Positions 23,065 through 32,067 of a stretch of 64,000 nucleotides of DNA are shown here, piece by piece (position 1 is the stretch's first letter; each line of letters opens with the position of its first letter). The position numbers and the translations under genes are program-made. This DNA comes from Azolla caroliniana (taxonomy: Eukaryota; Polypodiophyta). The notes beneath the pieces are model-generated. The model worked only from the letters and a program-made list of their open reading frames with translations, was not told the origin of the DNA and ran no database searches. The DNA lies in the NCBI GenBank assembly GCA_043228905.1, contig JBHGNT010000010.1, forward strand, positions 17,484,001 through 17,548,000, written 5' to 3'.

Positions 23065-23982
23065 ATGGACAGAGGTATGGCTACGTCGCTCCCGGTGGAG
23101 AAGCTTGACAGAACCAACTACGCATCTTGGTCATACAAGATGCACCAGTACCTGCTTGGGCATGGCTACTGGAGTTATGTCGACGGAGTGAACGACTCAA
23201 CACCTGAGACAACACACAAGGACTTCCCAGTGTGGGTACAGGCGGCAAGCAGGGTGATGTACTGCTTCGCGTCCAGTGTCGGTGACCAGCTACTTAGCCA
23301 TATCTGTGACGCCAAGACACCGAAGGATGCTTGGGGAAACTTGAAAAAGGTTTTCGCAGCAAGCACCACTGCCCGGAAGCTACAACTCAGACAGGAGTTG
23401 AGCAATGTTCGACAGAAGAACATGTCGGTGGTAGATTACATAGCCCGGATCAAAGGGATCTGTGACTCGCTTGCCTCTATTAACGTCACCGTAGAGGAAG
23501 ACGAGATGGCGCAGGTCCGTCTTGGAGGCCTGACGTCCAAGTTCGGAGCTTTCCGGACTGCGGTTTGTACAAGGGAGAATACGCCCTCATTTTTCGACTT
23601 ACAGTCGATGCTCCTTGTAGAGGAGAACCACGCCGGTGCATCTACCAATGCATCCCCAGACAACTGGATGCTGTACACGGGAGCGGATCGGTCCCACGGG
23701 CGTGGTGGACGAGGCAGGTCGGCACACAATGGAGGCGGCTGACAAGAGCAGGAACGAAGGCACAATGAGCGTGCCGACAGTAGTTCCGAGACTTCCACAA
23801 GCAAAGGGAGTCAAGGTGGTGCCGGAGGCCGACAAGACAAATCCGCTACGGAATGCTGGTACTGTGGCAAAAAGGGCCACTGGGAAAGCGAGTGCTGGAG
23901 AAAGTGTGCCGATTCGGACAAATCCGGATCCAGCAAGACCGGTAAGGAAGGCTAGCAAAGCTCGCACTACACAAATGGATCG
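23065..23982 (+). pseudogene. E1 gag (5' part), stop codons
   Basis: Reads MDRGMATSLPVEKLDRTNYA and on through a Copia gag (UBN2-type) domain: TPKDAWGNLKKVFAASTTAR KLQL, IKGICDSLASI, LGGLTSKFGAFRTAV. After an in-frame TGA at 23740-23742 the same frame continues to a zinc knuckle CWYCGKKGHWESEC and a TAG near 23953, then meets the E2 insertion. Both stops fit single C-to-T changes. Confidence 0.85.
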
Positions 23983-24044
23983 TGTAAAGAATCAAGAGAT
24001 GGATTCTTGTGAAGCGGAAGAGATGTGAGTTATGTGTGTGTGTG

Positions 24045-24082
<38 letters not shown>

Positions 24083-24375
24083 ACACAGAGAATACACAAG
24101 GTAAAAGTATATTGACAAAGGAGAAAGACTCAACATTATACAAGGTGGGAGGAGGGTGCTTTATGTAGTCACCCTCTCTCTTCATTAACTACAAGCCTCA
24201 TGGAGCATGGGGAATGTGAAAGCTCATAAGTTATGTTTCATAGAATATGATTCTATGACTCATACTAAATGCTAGAATACAAAGTGGTGACATAATGGTG
24301 ACTCTTGACCGTTGGAGTGTCTCTTCACTCTCAAGGTGAGTTCACACTAGACCAAGTTGAGCTTGATTCTCAACA
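23983..24375 (-). repeat. E2 3' LTR (left copy)
   Basis: On the plus strand starts TGTAAAGAATC and ends CTCAACA. Differs from the right copy by a few substitutions and by the lengths of the GT and GA runs. Confidence 0.92.
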
Positions 24376-24778
24376 CGCCCCCTCAAGCTCAAGTCGGGTC
24401 GGTTTCATACGGTATCCGAAATCCGCTTCAACTCGCGTTCCGGAGTCCGCGTCGACTCGCGTCCGCTCGCTTTATGCGGAGTTGCGGAATCCGTGCTCCA
24501 GCTTGCGTTGTGCGAAGTCTGTGCTTTGGCTTGCGTCTTTCTTCGCGGCTTTGCGCGGTAGATCGGCTCTTCGCTGCTTCGTTGCGTGGTTGCGGAATCC
24601 ACGTGTTATTGCGTAGTGTCTTCAGTACTCCCCCTCAAGCTTGGCAGGTCAGGGATCGTCAATCTGAGATCGGTCATGAATTGCCATAGCTTGTCGGCTC
24701 CTAAGGCTTTAGTGAAGATGTCGGCCGTTTGAAGATTAGTGCTAATGTGTTGTAGGTCGACATCACCAGCCAGAACGC
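24376..24778 (-). pseudogene. E2 pol, last part after Gypsy insertion
   Basis: Minus-strand reading VLAGDVDLQHISTNLQTADI FTKALGADKLWQF continues exactly from HYHFIRERV at 32068, the RNase H/C-terminal part of Copia pol (TKAL motif). Stop at 24606-24608. Confidence 0.88.
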
Positions 24779-25562
24779 TGTCTAGATATTACGCAAGTGC
24801 GTGTGGAAACGAGGCGGGACCGCGGGGGTCTCGAACCAAAGAGCAAGCGAGGGAAGAGAAAGAGGGAGAACCGGCTACGCAGGACCGGGGATACACAGGG
24901 ACACGGCCCTTCAGCACGGAGAACGCGAACAGACACCGACACAGACAGATGCGAATGACTAAATATGTATATCAAGAAAAATGGCTAGCACGACTACAAC
25001 CCCCGATGGGGCACAGGTTGGTTACAACCGAACAGGCCGGCGAACAGATGCCGATGCCTGTTCGCTTCGACGCACAAAGGGGGTAGCAGGTCGGAGGTGC
25101 TGCCGGAAGCGCTCGGGCGTTCCTCGAAACAGCGCGAGCCTCCTCGGAACCCTGCACAGAAAGCTATGGAGCTCAAGAAGGAAGGAAACAGAGAGAGAAG
25201 CGTCCAGAAACGGTCCGACAGCACTTCGTCCTCTCTGCCCGAGATGCCCGCAACAGCTCTTTCCTGCTCTTATATAGGCCGACGAGCAGGCCGTCGTGTC
25301 AGCTTTATTCCCTGTCCCTTTCGAACAGGGATCCGCTCCGTTCTTCACGCATCCGCGTAGTTACGCCGCCGACTCGTACAGTTCGCGCGCGCGACCGAAA
25401 AGACTGTTCGCGCGGTCTTTGTCTCCACTCGTGTTAGGGCCCGTTCCTGCCAATTATCCTCCTAATTCGCTTCTATGTACAACTTGGAGCGTGCGCGCGT
25501 GAAGAACCGGTTCCCACGCCTTGGTGCGCCGATTCCGCTTATGGACGGTTTTCTTCACGACA
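24779..25562 (-). repeat. E6 3' LTR (left copy)
   Basis: Plus strand begins TGTCTAGATATTACGC and ends CTTCACGACA. I see three differences from the right copy, all C/T or G/A (near 24894, 24919 and 25443). Confidence 0.95.
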
Positions 25563-25577
25563 TCCGCCCCCCCCTAA
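25563..25577 (-). other. E6 polypurine tract
   Basis: Minus strand reads TTAGGGGGGGGCGGA directly before the 3' LTR. Confidence 0.8.
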
Positions 25578-25633
25578 CCGCGCATCCTCCGGTATGCGCC
25601 AAGAGAGTTGGGACGGAGAAAACCGGCCCGTCT

Positions 25634-28600
25634 TCATTCCTCGCCCGTCGGTTCTTCCTCGTTTTCGGATCGTTCGTCACTGCTGACCGGGAGAGCCGGG
25701 TCTGGCTCGTCGTCGTGTCGCTTCTTGAACGCTTTGATCCGCTTCCCTGCAACCGGTATCGCCATTCTCGTGCCGTCGAGTTCCGCCAGGTGATATGTCC
25801 CGTTGTCATTGGCGCCCCGTACCACGTAAGGCCCGAACCACCTTCGTGCGAACTTCCGTGTAGCTCGGTGCTGGTTGTCGAGGCTGCTGTCGTAGACGAG
25901 CACCCAGTCACCTTCTTCGATTTTCTTCGGTCGGAGCCGGTGCGTTCGGTCGAACCTGGCTTTGTTCTTTTTCCTCGCCACCCGGAGCTTCTCCGCAGCC
26001 AGTTCCACGTCCTCCGGTCTCCGCTCGAGCTGTCGTATGCGCGCGGCCAACAACTCCTCCCGGCTCATCTCGTCCCTCCAGTCGACCGTTGCCCACGAGG
26101 AGATCGTCCGTTCCATCGGCATGATCGGCTTCAGGCCGAACATGAGCTCCGTCGGCATGTACCCGGTTACCGAACTGTGCGTGGTCCGGTCTGCCCACAA
26201 AGCATAAGGTAGCAGCCGCGGCCAGTTACCGACTCGGCCTCCGCATGCCCGAACCAACGCCTTGACGATCGGTCCGTGTCCGCGCTCCACCTTTCCATTC
26301 GCCTCCGGATTGTACGCAGTGGTGAGCGAGAGCTTGACTCCCAGCCGGTCGAACAGCTCCGCGGCTTCTTCGACGTCCAACTCCCCTCGGTCAGCCACGA
26401 TCTTCCCGACGCACCCGTACCGGCATATCACGTCCTCGATTAGGAACCGGCATACGGCCGCGGTCGTTTTGTTCGGAAGGGCCCGGCCTTCCACCTGGTT
26501 CGTCAGATCCTCCCGCGCTAGGACCAGGTACCGCATCTGTCCTACCCCCATTGGCATCGTCACCAGATCTACCATCCATTTGAAGTGGATGGTCGGAGGG
26601 TACGTGGGGTGAAGCTCGTCCCGATGTCGGACTATGGAGTGCATCTGACAGCTCTCGCAAGTTGTCACGAACCGATGCACGTCCTGGTACTGCCCCGGCC
26701 ACCAATACTTCCCCTTCAGTTTCTCAAACGTAGCCCATGTTCCACGGTGTCCAGCCCAAGGGCTGTCGTGGTAGGCCGTCAGCAGCTCCTCCTGCTCTTC
26801 CCTCATCGCCACCACCCGGAGCGGAGCGCCGTCCCTCTTCTTCGGGTGCTTCCATAGATAGCCATCCCGGAGAAAGAACCGGTACGCTTTCTTCCGGATC
26901 CGGTTGGCCTCGTCCTTCGTCCATGACGCATCGGGCGTCATTGTCTTCAAAAACCCACCGATCTGCAGCCACTCCCCGTCGTACTTGCTCGCGTCGAAGT
27001 CGTTAAGCGCCGGAGTGCTTGTTCCGTCGGATGTTACATACGCAGTCTCGAAGAAGTCCACGCCGACCTCTTCGTCCTCCGAAACCATGCCGCCCTCGTC
27101 ATCGAATCTCGCCCTCGAAAGCATGTCGGCCATGGCGTTGTCTTTCCCGGAAATGTGTCGTATTTCCGGGTCCAGGGACTTGATGTACGCTATCCACCTG
27201 AGCATTGCCAGGTCCGGCGTCGCGCATCCGGAAACCATGCCGAGAATCGGCATGCAATCCGTCTCTATGATTACCTCCGTCCCGATCAGATAGTCCTTGT
27301 CGGCCTTCACCGCCGAAACGATACCCCAGAGTTCGCGTTTAACCTGGGCGTATCCGCGCTGCCGTTCGCTGAGGACCTTCGCGCCGAATCGGATCGGAAA
27401 CCGATTGCCGTCCTCGTCTTCTTGGTTGACGACCCACCCGATTCCGGTCGGACTCGTGTCAACCGTTATGTACACTGGGGTGCCCTTCCTGTAGACGGCC
27501 TTTCGGAGCGCCGGTGCTGCCGAAAGAGTCTCCTTCAGCTTCCGGACCGACTCCGTGTGCTTGTCTAGCCATTCGAATCTTCGCCCTTTCTTCAATAATC
27601 CGTACAGCGGTTCCGCGACGTGCGCGTAATGCGGGATCCATATGTGGTAGAAGGCGCATGCCCCCAAGAATCTTCGTACTTCCGTGACCGAGCTGCAATC
27701 AGGCTTCATCGCGGAGATGGCTTCTACCTTTGCCGGAGACGGTCTCCGGCCATACGGTCCACATAAATGTCCGACCACCATGATTTCCGACTGCCCGAAG
27801 GCTAAATTCTCCCCCGAGAAGGTGAGCCTCGCATCCTCTAGCCTTTGCAGCACCTTCTCGCAGTCGTCGATGTGCGTTACCACGAATCGCCGGCATCCGT
27901 CCGGCCCGATCGTCTCGTCCTTCTCTTCTACCGGGCATCCCTTGATCGGGATGTCGTCTAGAAACGGCATGGTGATGTCCGGGATGCAGTCCCTCATCAC
28001 CTTGTTCATTGCATTCACCATGTGGGCCACCGAGTTGGTCCCTCCTTGCGGCAGCGTACACATCCGCACTAGGCCGAGGGGAGTTCGCATCGTCGTAATG
28101 TCTCTGCTCTCCACGGCTAGCTGGAACTGGTCGTACCCTGAATATAGATCACCGACCGAGTAAATCGACCTCCCGGCGAAGGCCTCCGCGAACTCGTCTA
28201 TGGTCGGTCCGATCCCTGCGTTCCGAATGGTCACCCTATTGACCGGTTGCAGGTCCTGAATGAAGCGCAATGATCCGTTTTTCTTTGGTACCGTAAACCA
28301 CCGGTTCGAGTACGGGGCGCTCGACGGCTCGAGAATGCCCATATCAACTTTCTGCTTCAACAGCTCCATCAACTTCGGGATGTGAGCTCTCGGAACCGGA
28401 ATTGGCTTGAGATTCCACGGTACATGCGGTACCGTGAATATCACCATCGGCTCTACGATCGTCGGGTCTACGCACCCGATTTCCTCCGGTGAGAATGCGA
28501 AGGCTTTCCCGTGCCTTCCGAGCATCCTCCGAAACCGGTCTTCCTCCACCGGCAGTAGGAACCTGCCCCCACCGATCTTCAGCTCGCGGAGCGTCTCGTT

Positions 28601-28990
28601 GGTGAAGGTGTGTCCTATGCAGGCCGGATCTCGTAAGCTGGGGTCCGATGCAACCCCTTTGATTCGGGATTCGCTGCCCTCCGGTAAGGGCGCCGCAACT
28701 GGCCTCACCTTCCGGTCCACAGTCTTGTACTTGGTGCTAACTCGGGCCGTCCGTTCCGACTCGAGCCCTCGACCGAAGTCCGCGATGACTTCGTACATTT
28801 CTTCTGAACATACCGGTATCGTCCGGTCTTCGATAAGGTCTTCTTCGACTACCCTCCCCAGCATTCCCAAGGTGTCGTCGAAGGAGACTGCCTCCACGGC
28901 TCCGTTGATTTCTTCGTCAGGGCCGAGAACTCCGCACGCCCGAAGTCTCCCCTCCGTCTTTGTTTTCTCTCGGCCGGCGATGCCGACCAT
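25634..28990 (-). CDS. pol: Gypsy E6 pol: reverse transcriptase, RNase H, integrase
   Basis: 1,118 codons without a stop. RT: FTVPKKNGSLRFIQDLQPVN near residue 235, DLYSGYDQFQL, LPQGGTNS, and the catalytic FLDDIPIKGC near 340 (FLDD instead of the usual YLDD). RNase H begins near TVDTSPTGIGWV (about 510) and ends with the ETDCMPI and DMLSRARF motifs. Integrase zinc finger: H..H in AGHRGTWATFEKLKGKYWWP with C..C in CESCQMHS (about 755-795), core Asp in MVDLVTMP, second Asp in IVADRGEL and Glu in NPEANGKVERGH. GPY-type module RRWFGPYVV near the end, then an acidic tail. Makes and integrates the cDNA of the element. In a different frame from gag, with a 122-base gap, so it needs its own start, a frameshift or a splice. 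Confidence 0.94.
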   Translation of the reverse strand: MVGIAGREKTKTEGRLRACGVLGPDEEINGAVEAVSFDDTLGMLGRVVEEDLIEDRTIPVCSEEMYEVIADFGRGLESERTARVSTKYKTVDRKVRPVAAPLPEGSESRIKGVASDPSLRDPACIGHTFTNETLRELKIGGGRFLLPVEEDRFRRMLGRHGKAFAFSPEEIGCVDPTIVEPMVIFTVPHVPWNLKPIPVPRAHIPKLMELLKQKVDMGILEPSSAPYSNRWFTVPKKNGSLRFIQDLQPVNRVTIRNAGIGPTIDEFAEAFAGRSIYSVGDLYSGYDQFQLAVESRDITTMRTPLGLVRMCTLPQGGTNSVAHMVNAMNKVMRDCIPDITMPFLDDIPIKGCPVEEKDETIGPDGCRRFVVTHIDDCEKVLQRLEDARLTFSGENLAFGQSEIMVVGHLCGPYGRRPSPAKVEAISAMKPDCSSVTEVRRFLGACAFYHIWIPHYAHVAEPLYGLLKKGRRFEWLDKHTESVRKLKETLSAAPALRKAVYRKGTPVYITVDTSPTGIGWVVNQEDEDGNRFPIRFGAKVLSERQRGYAQVKRELWGIVSAVKADKDYLIGTEVIIETDCMPILGMVSGCATPDLAMLRWIAYIKSLDPEIRHISGKDNAMADMLSRARFDDEGGMVSEDEEVGVDFFETAYVTSDGTSTPALNDFDASKYDGEWLQIGGFLKTMTPDASWTKDEANRIRKKAYRFFLRDGYLWKHPKKRDGAPLRVVAMREEQEELLTAYHDSPWAGHRGTWATFEKLKGKYWWPGQYQDVHRFVTTCESCQMHSIVRHRDELHPTYPPTIHFKWMVDLVTMPMGVGQMRYLVLAREDLTNQVEGRALPNKTTAAVCRFLIEDVICRYGCVGKIVADRGELDVEEAAELFDRLGVKLSLTTAYNPEANGKVERGHGPIVKALVRACGGRVGNWPRLLPYALWADRTTHSSVTGYMPTELMFGLKPIMPMERTISSWATVDWRDEMSREELLAARIRQLERRPEDVELAAEKLRVARKKNKARFDRTHRLRPKKIEEGDWVLVYDSSLDNQHRATRKFARRWFGPYVVRGANDNGTYHLAELDGTRMAIPVAGKRIKAFKKRHDDEPDPALPVSSDERSENEEEPTGEE

Positions 28991-29112
28991 CGTACATGCT
29001 CCGCTGTCGGAGAAGCAAAATTTCCTACCTATTGTACACGGTTTTATCGTACAGATGTGGGGCTTTCCCGGAGCATCCGGACTGTCGCGGCCCCACGCCT
29101 TGGCAGTCCTCT

Positions 29113-31239
29113 CTAAAAATCCTCTCGGTTTTCGGAATCGAGGGAGTCGCGGTTACGTTCGTGGTTCGGCCGTACCGTCAGAAACTGGACCGAATGGCGC
29201 CCGTCTTGGCTTTTGACCCTCGCGTAGGCCGAACCATTGTCCAGCACCTTGGTCTCCATCCGCGCCGCCGTGATGTACGGCTCTCCCAGTATGACCGGAT
29301 GCGAAGACGTCTCCTGCACGAAGAAGTGCTGGTCAATCTCGACGTCGCCGATCTTGACTCGCACATTCGGACAGGCCCCGTGCAGCTCCTCGGTGGCGCG
29401 CGTTGCCGCCCTTATTTTCCACCCGTGCTTGGTGTTGATCGGCCATTTGCCCTTCTTATAGAAGTCCATGGACATCAAGTTGATCTCCGATCCGTGGTCC
29501 ACCAAAGCTATCACCGGTTCCTGGACATCGCCGATCTTCACCGGGGTTTCCGTGGTCGCTCGGGCCCAGTGTGGTCTCGAATAGTGGCTTTCCGCCCACT
29601 CGTCTCCCAGCGCCATGTCGTCTAGGTGCGTCGTCTGCACTTCCACTGGTCTTTCCGGTTCTGTCTCCGTTGACAGCCTCTTCCGTTTCACCAAGTCCAC
29701 GATGGAGTCGTGGAACTCCTTCTTGGCGATTCCCAGCACCTCTCGTAACGACAGCTCCACCTTGCTGTCGAGGATCCGTTCCTCCAGGACCTTTCGTAAG
29801 TCCGTGGTCCTTTCTATCTCCGTCCCCAGACGGTACCCGCCCTTCTGGGGTTTATCTTTCGTACCGGCCCCGCCGGCTTCGTCCCGTCGTGGCCCGGACC
29901 GGGTCTCGTATCGTTGCGAGGGCCCGGTCGTCCCGGGTTTCCCCACCCGCTTCTCTTCTACCAGAGCCTCGTAGTTCTGGCAAGCGGCTTCCACGAAGCC
30001 CGTCCTTTCCTCGACCGGGTCGCTCCACCCGGTCATCTCCCGTACCCGTTTCTCCGCGCGGTCCGATTCCTCCCCTTTTAGCCTTGCACCGGCAAGGCCT
30101 CCCAGCATCGTCGGCCAGAATCCGGCTTTGCTTTCCCTTCGGGCCTCGCCGCCCCCGACTCGAATGCCGGCCGACGCTGAGTAGTGGACGGTTTCCGCGT
30201 GTCGGGCCGCCGCCTCTTCCATCAACCTTTTCATACCACCTCGCCCGTCGTTTCGGCTCAGGGCCCTTCGGGTGTCGCTGGCATGCACCCGCCCTTCCCA
30301 CAGGTACACCACCCTGTCCCTTAGCGCCTCCGCGAAGTCGCCGCAGTCCTTCCGAATGTGGCCGACTTCATCGCACCACATGCACCTGTTTCCTGCCGCC
30401 GGCCGTCGGTCACGAGCCGGTTCGCCACCTTCCCTTCGGGCTTGCGCGATTTGGAGGTCCTTTACCGCCCTCGTCAATTCCTCCAGCGCCGCTCCTCCGG
30501 TTGAGCCTCTGACTACGCCGGTCGAAGCCGAACCGGTTTCCAACCACTCTCGGGTCTCATCCTTTCGCACCTGTGGCGCTGGTTCGAACTTCCTTGCTGC
30601 GACCGAGCCCGACCCGGTTACCCCGTTATCCGCCCATTCTCGCCGTTTGTCGAAACGGCCACAGACTTTCTTGACAGCCGCCCAGTCGGTAGTGAGCCCG
30701 TCTTCGGTTTCCAGCAAGAGGCCCACTTGCTCCCGATCCCGCTCGTCGACCGACTTGACAAACAGCAAGACCCGGCTCGTGTCCAGGATGGTTCGGTCGA
30801 GCGCCGAAAGGCGCGCAAAGTTTTCCTCGAACTCCCGGAGGAGTGCCGACGCGTTTCTTCCCTTCCCCGGGGACTCCACCCATTCCATGAACCTTCGCTT
30901 CGAAAGCCGGAGCGCGTCGTCCAGCCCGTATTTCTCTAGGAGCCGACCTTCGAACTCCTCCCAGGTACGGCTCTCCGCCCGCACCTCGAGCACCTCCGCA
31001 TGGATGCTCGGCATTGCTACTCGGGGAAATCCGGCAAGACGCCTTTCTTCCGGAATGTCCCGCATCAGCATTTCTGCACCGTAGGACGCTAGATACTTCG
31101 TGGCATCCCTCCCATCGAACCGGCCGATCGTGCCGACGACCGCCTCGATAGCTCTGTCGAGGGCACCGGTGCCCTCGCGCGCATTTACAATCCGATCCAC
31201 GGCCGAAGCCATGGCCTCTGCAAGATCCGACCCCCTCAT
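29113..31239 (-). CDS. gag: Gypsy E6 gag and protease
   Basis: An open frame runs from the PBS; the first ATG is MRGSDLAEAMAS at 31239. Retrotransposon gag region (RDATKYLASYGAEMLMRDIP, FEGRLLEKYGLDDALRLSKR), zinc knuckle CMWCDEVGHIRKDC near residue 295, and a pepsin-like protease site LVDHGSEINLMS near residue 600, where the usual D-T/S-G is D-H-G. Should form the particle and process the polyprotein. About 708 residues. Confidence 0.9.
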   Translation of the reverse strand: MRGSDLAEAMASAVDRIVNAREGTGALDRAIEAVVGTIGRFDGRDATKYLASYGAEMLMRDIPEERRLAGFPRVAMPSIHAEVLEVRAESRTWEEFEGRLLEKYGLDDALRLSKRRFMEWVESPGKGRNASALLREFEENFARLSALDRTILDTSRVLLFVKSVDERDREQVGLLLETEDGLTTDWAAVKKVCGRFDKRREWADNGVTGSGSVAARKFEPAPQVRKDETREWLETGSASTGVVRGSTGGAALEELTRAVKDLQIAQARREGGEPARDRRPAAGNRCMWCDEVGHIRKDCGDFAEALRDRVVYLWEGRVHASDTRRALSRNDGRGGMKRLMEEAAARHAETVHYSASAGIRVGGGEARRESKAGFWPTMLGGLAGARLKGEESDRAEKRVREMTGWSDPVEERTGFVEAACQNYEALVEEKRVGKPGTTGPSQRYETRSGPRRDEAGGAGTKDKPQKGGYRLGTEIERTTDLRKVLEERILDSKVELSLREVLGIAKKEFHDSIVDLVKRKRLSTETEPERPVEVQTTHLDDMALGDEWAESHYSRPHWARATTETPVKIGDVQEPVIALVDHGSEINLMSMDFYKKGKWPINTKHGWKIRAATRATEELHGACPNVRVKIGDVEIDQHFFVQETSSHPVILGEPYITAARMETKVLDNGSAYARVKSQDGRHSVQFLTVRPNHERNRDSLDSENREDF

Positions 31240-31265
31240 CTTCTGCTCTTCTGCCGCCTCTTTCA

Positions 31266-31279
31266 CGTCGGGTTCACCA
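31266..31279 (-). other. E6 primer-binding site
   Basis: Minus strand TGGTGAACCCGACG, four bases after the 5' LTR. Begins TGG as a tRNA primer site should; I cannot name the tRNA. Confidence 0.7.
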
Positions 31280-31283
31280 AAGA

Positions 31284-32067
31284 TGTCTAGATATTACGCA
31301 AGTGCGTGTGGAAACGAGGCGGGACCGCGGGGGTCTCGAACCAAAGAGCAAGCGAGGGAAGAGAAAGAGGGAGAACCGGCTACGCAGGACTGGGGATACA
31401 CAGGGACACGGCCCTTCAGCATGGAGAACGCGAACAGACACCGACACAGACAGATGCGAATGACTAAATATGTATATCAAGAAAAATGGCTAGCACGACT
31501 ACAACCCCCGATGGGGCACAGGTTGGTTACAACCGAACAGGCCGGCGAACAGATGCCGATGCCTGTTCGCTTCGACGCACAAAGGGGGTAGCAGGTCGGA
31601 GGTGCTGCCGGAAGCGCTCGGGCGTTCCTCGAAACAGCGCGAGCCTCCTCGGAACCCTGCACAGAAAGCTATGGAGCTCAAGAAGGAAGGAAACAGAGAG
31701 AGAAGCGTCCAGAAACGGTCCGACAGCACTTCGTCCTCTCTGCCCGAGATGCCCGCAACAGCTCTTTCCTGCTCTTATATAGGCCGACGAGCAGGCCGTC
31801 GTGTCAGCTTTATTCCCTGTCCCTTTCGAACAGGGATCCGCTCCGTTCTTCACGCATCCGCGTAGTTACGCCGCCGACTCGTACAGTTCGCGCGCGCGAC
31901 CGAAAAGACTGTTCGCGCGGTCTTTGTCTCCACTCGTGTTAGGGCCCATTCCTGCCAATTATCCTCCTAATTCGCTTCTATGTACAACTTGGAGCGTGCG
32001 CGCGTGAAGAACCGGTTCCCACGCCTTGGTGCGCCGATTCCGCTTATGGACGGTTTTCTTCACGACA
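31284..32067 (-). repeat. E6 5' LTR (right copy)
   Basis: Same 784 bases as the left copy apart from three seen differences. A TATATAAG box on the minus strand lies at 31774-31781. Confidence 0.95.

Larger units (their letters stand above)
24779..32067 (-). mobile_element. Ty3/Gypsy element E6, structurally complete
   Basis: 7,289 bases on the minus strand inside the RNase H frame of Copia E2. LTRs of 784 bases at each end, TG...CA; the flanks show a duplicated ACGC (or AACGC if the LTR end is set one base earlier). Removing element plus one duplicate restores the E2 frame (IRERV-VLAGDVD region). Two long open frames: gag-protease 31239-29113 and pol 28990-25634. PBS 31266-31279 and a G-rich polypurine tract at 25563-25577. 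Gene order RT-RNase H-integrase identifies Gypsy. No env-like frame and no chromodomain seen. Confidence 0.95.

Noticed and set aside
25475-26212. Plus-strand frame of 245 codons across the Gypsy LTR and the pol end
   Set aside because: Antisense to pol and LTR, no motif.
29571-31084. Long plus-strand open frames (313 and 270 codons) opposite Gypsy gag, rich in Pro, Ser and Arg
   Set aside because: They are antisense shadows of the GC-rich gag frame; composition is that expected of the reverse strand and no domain is recognisable.
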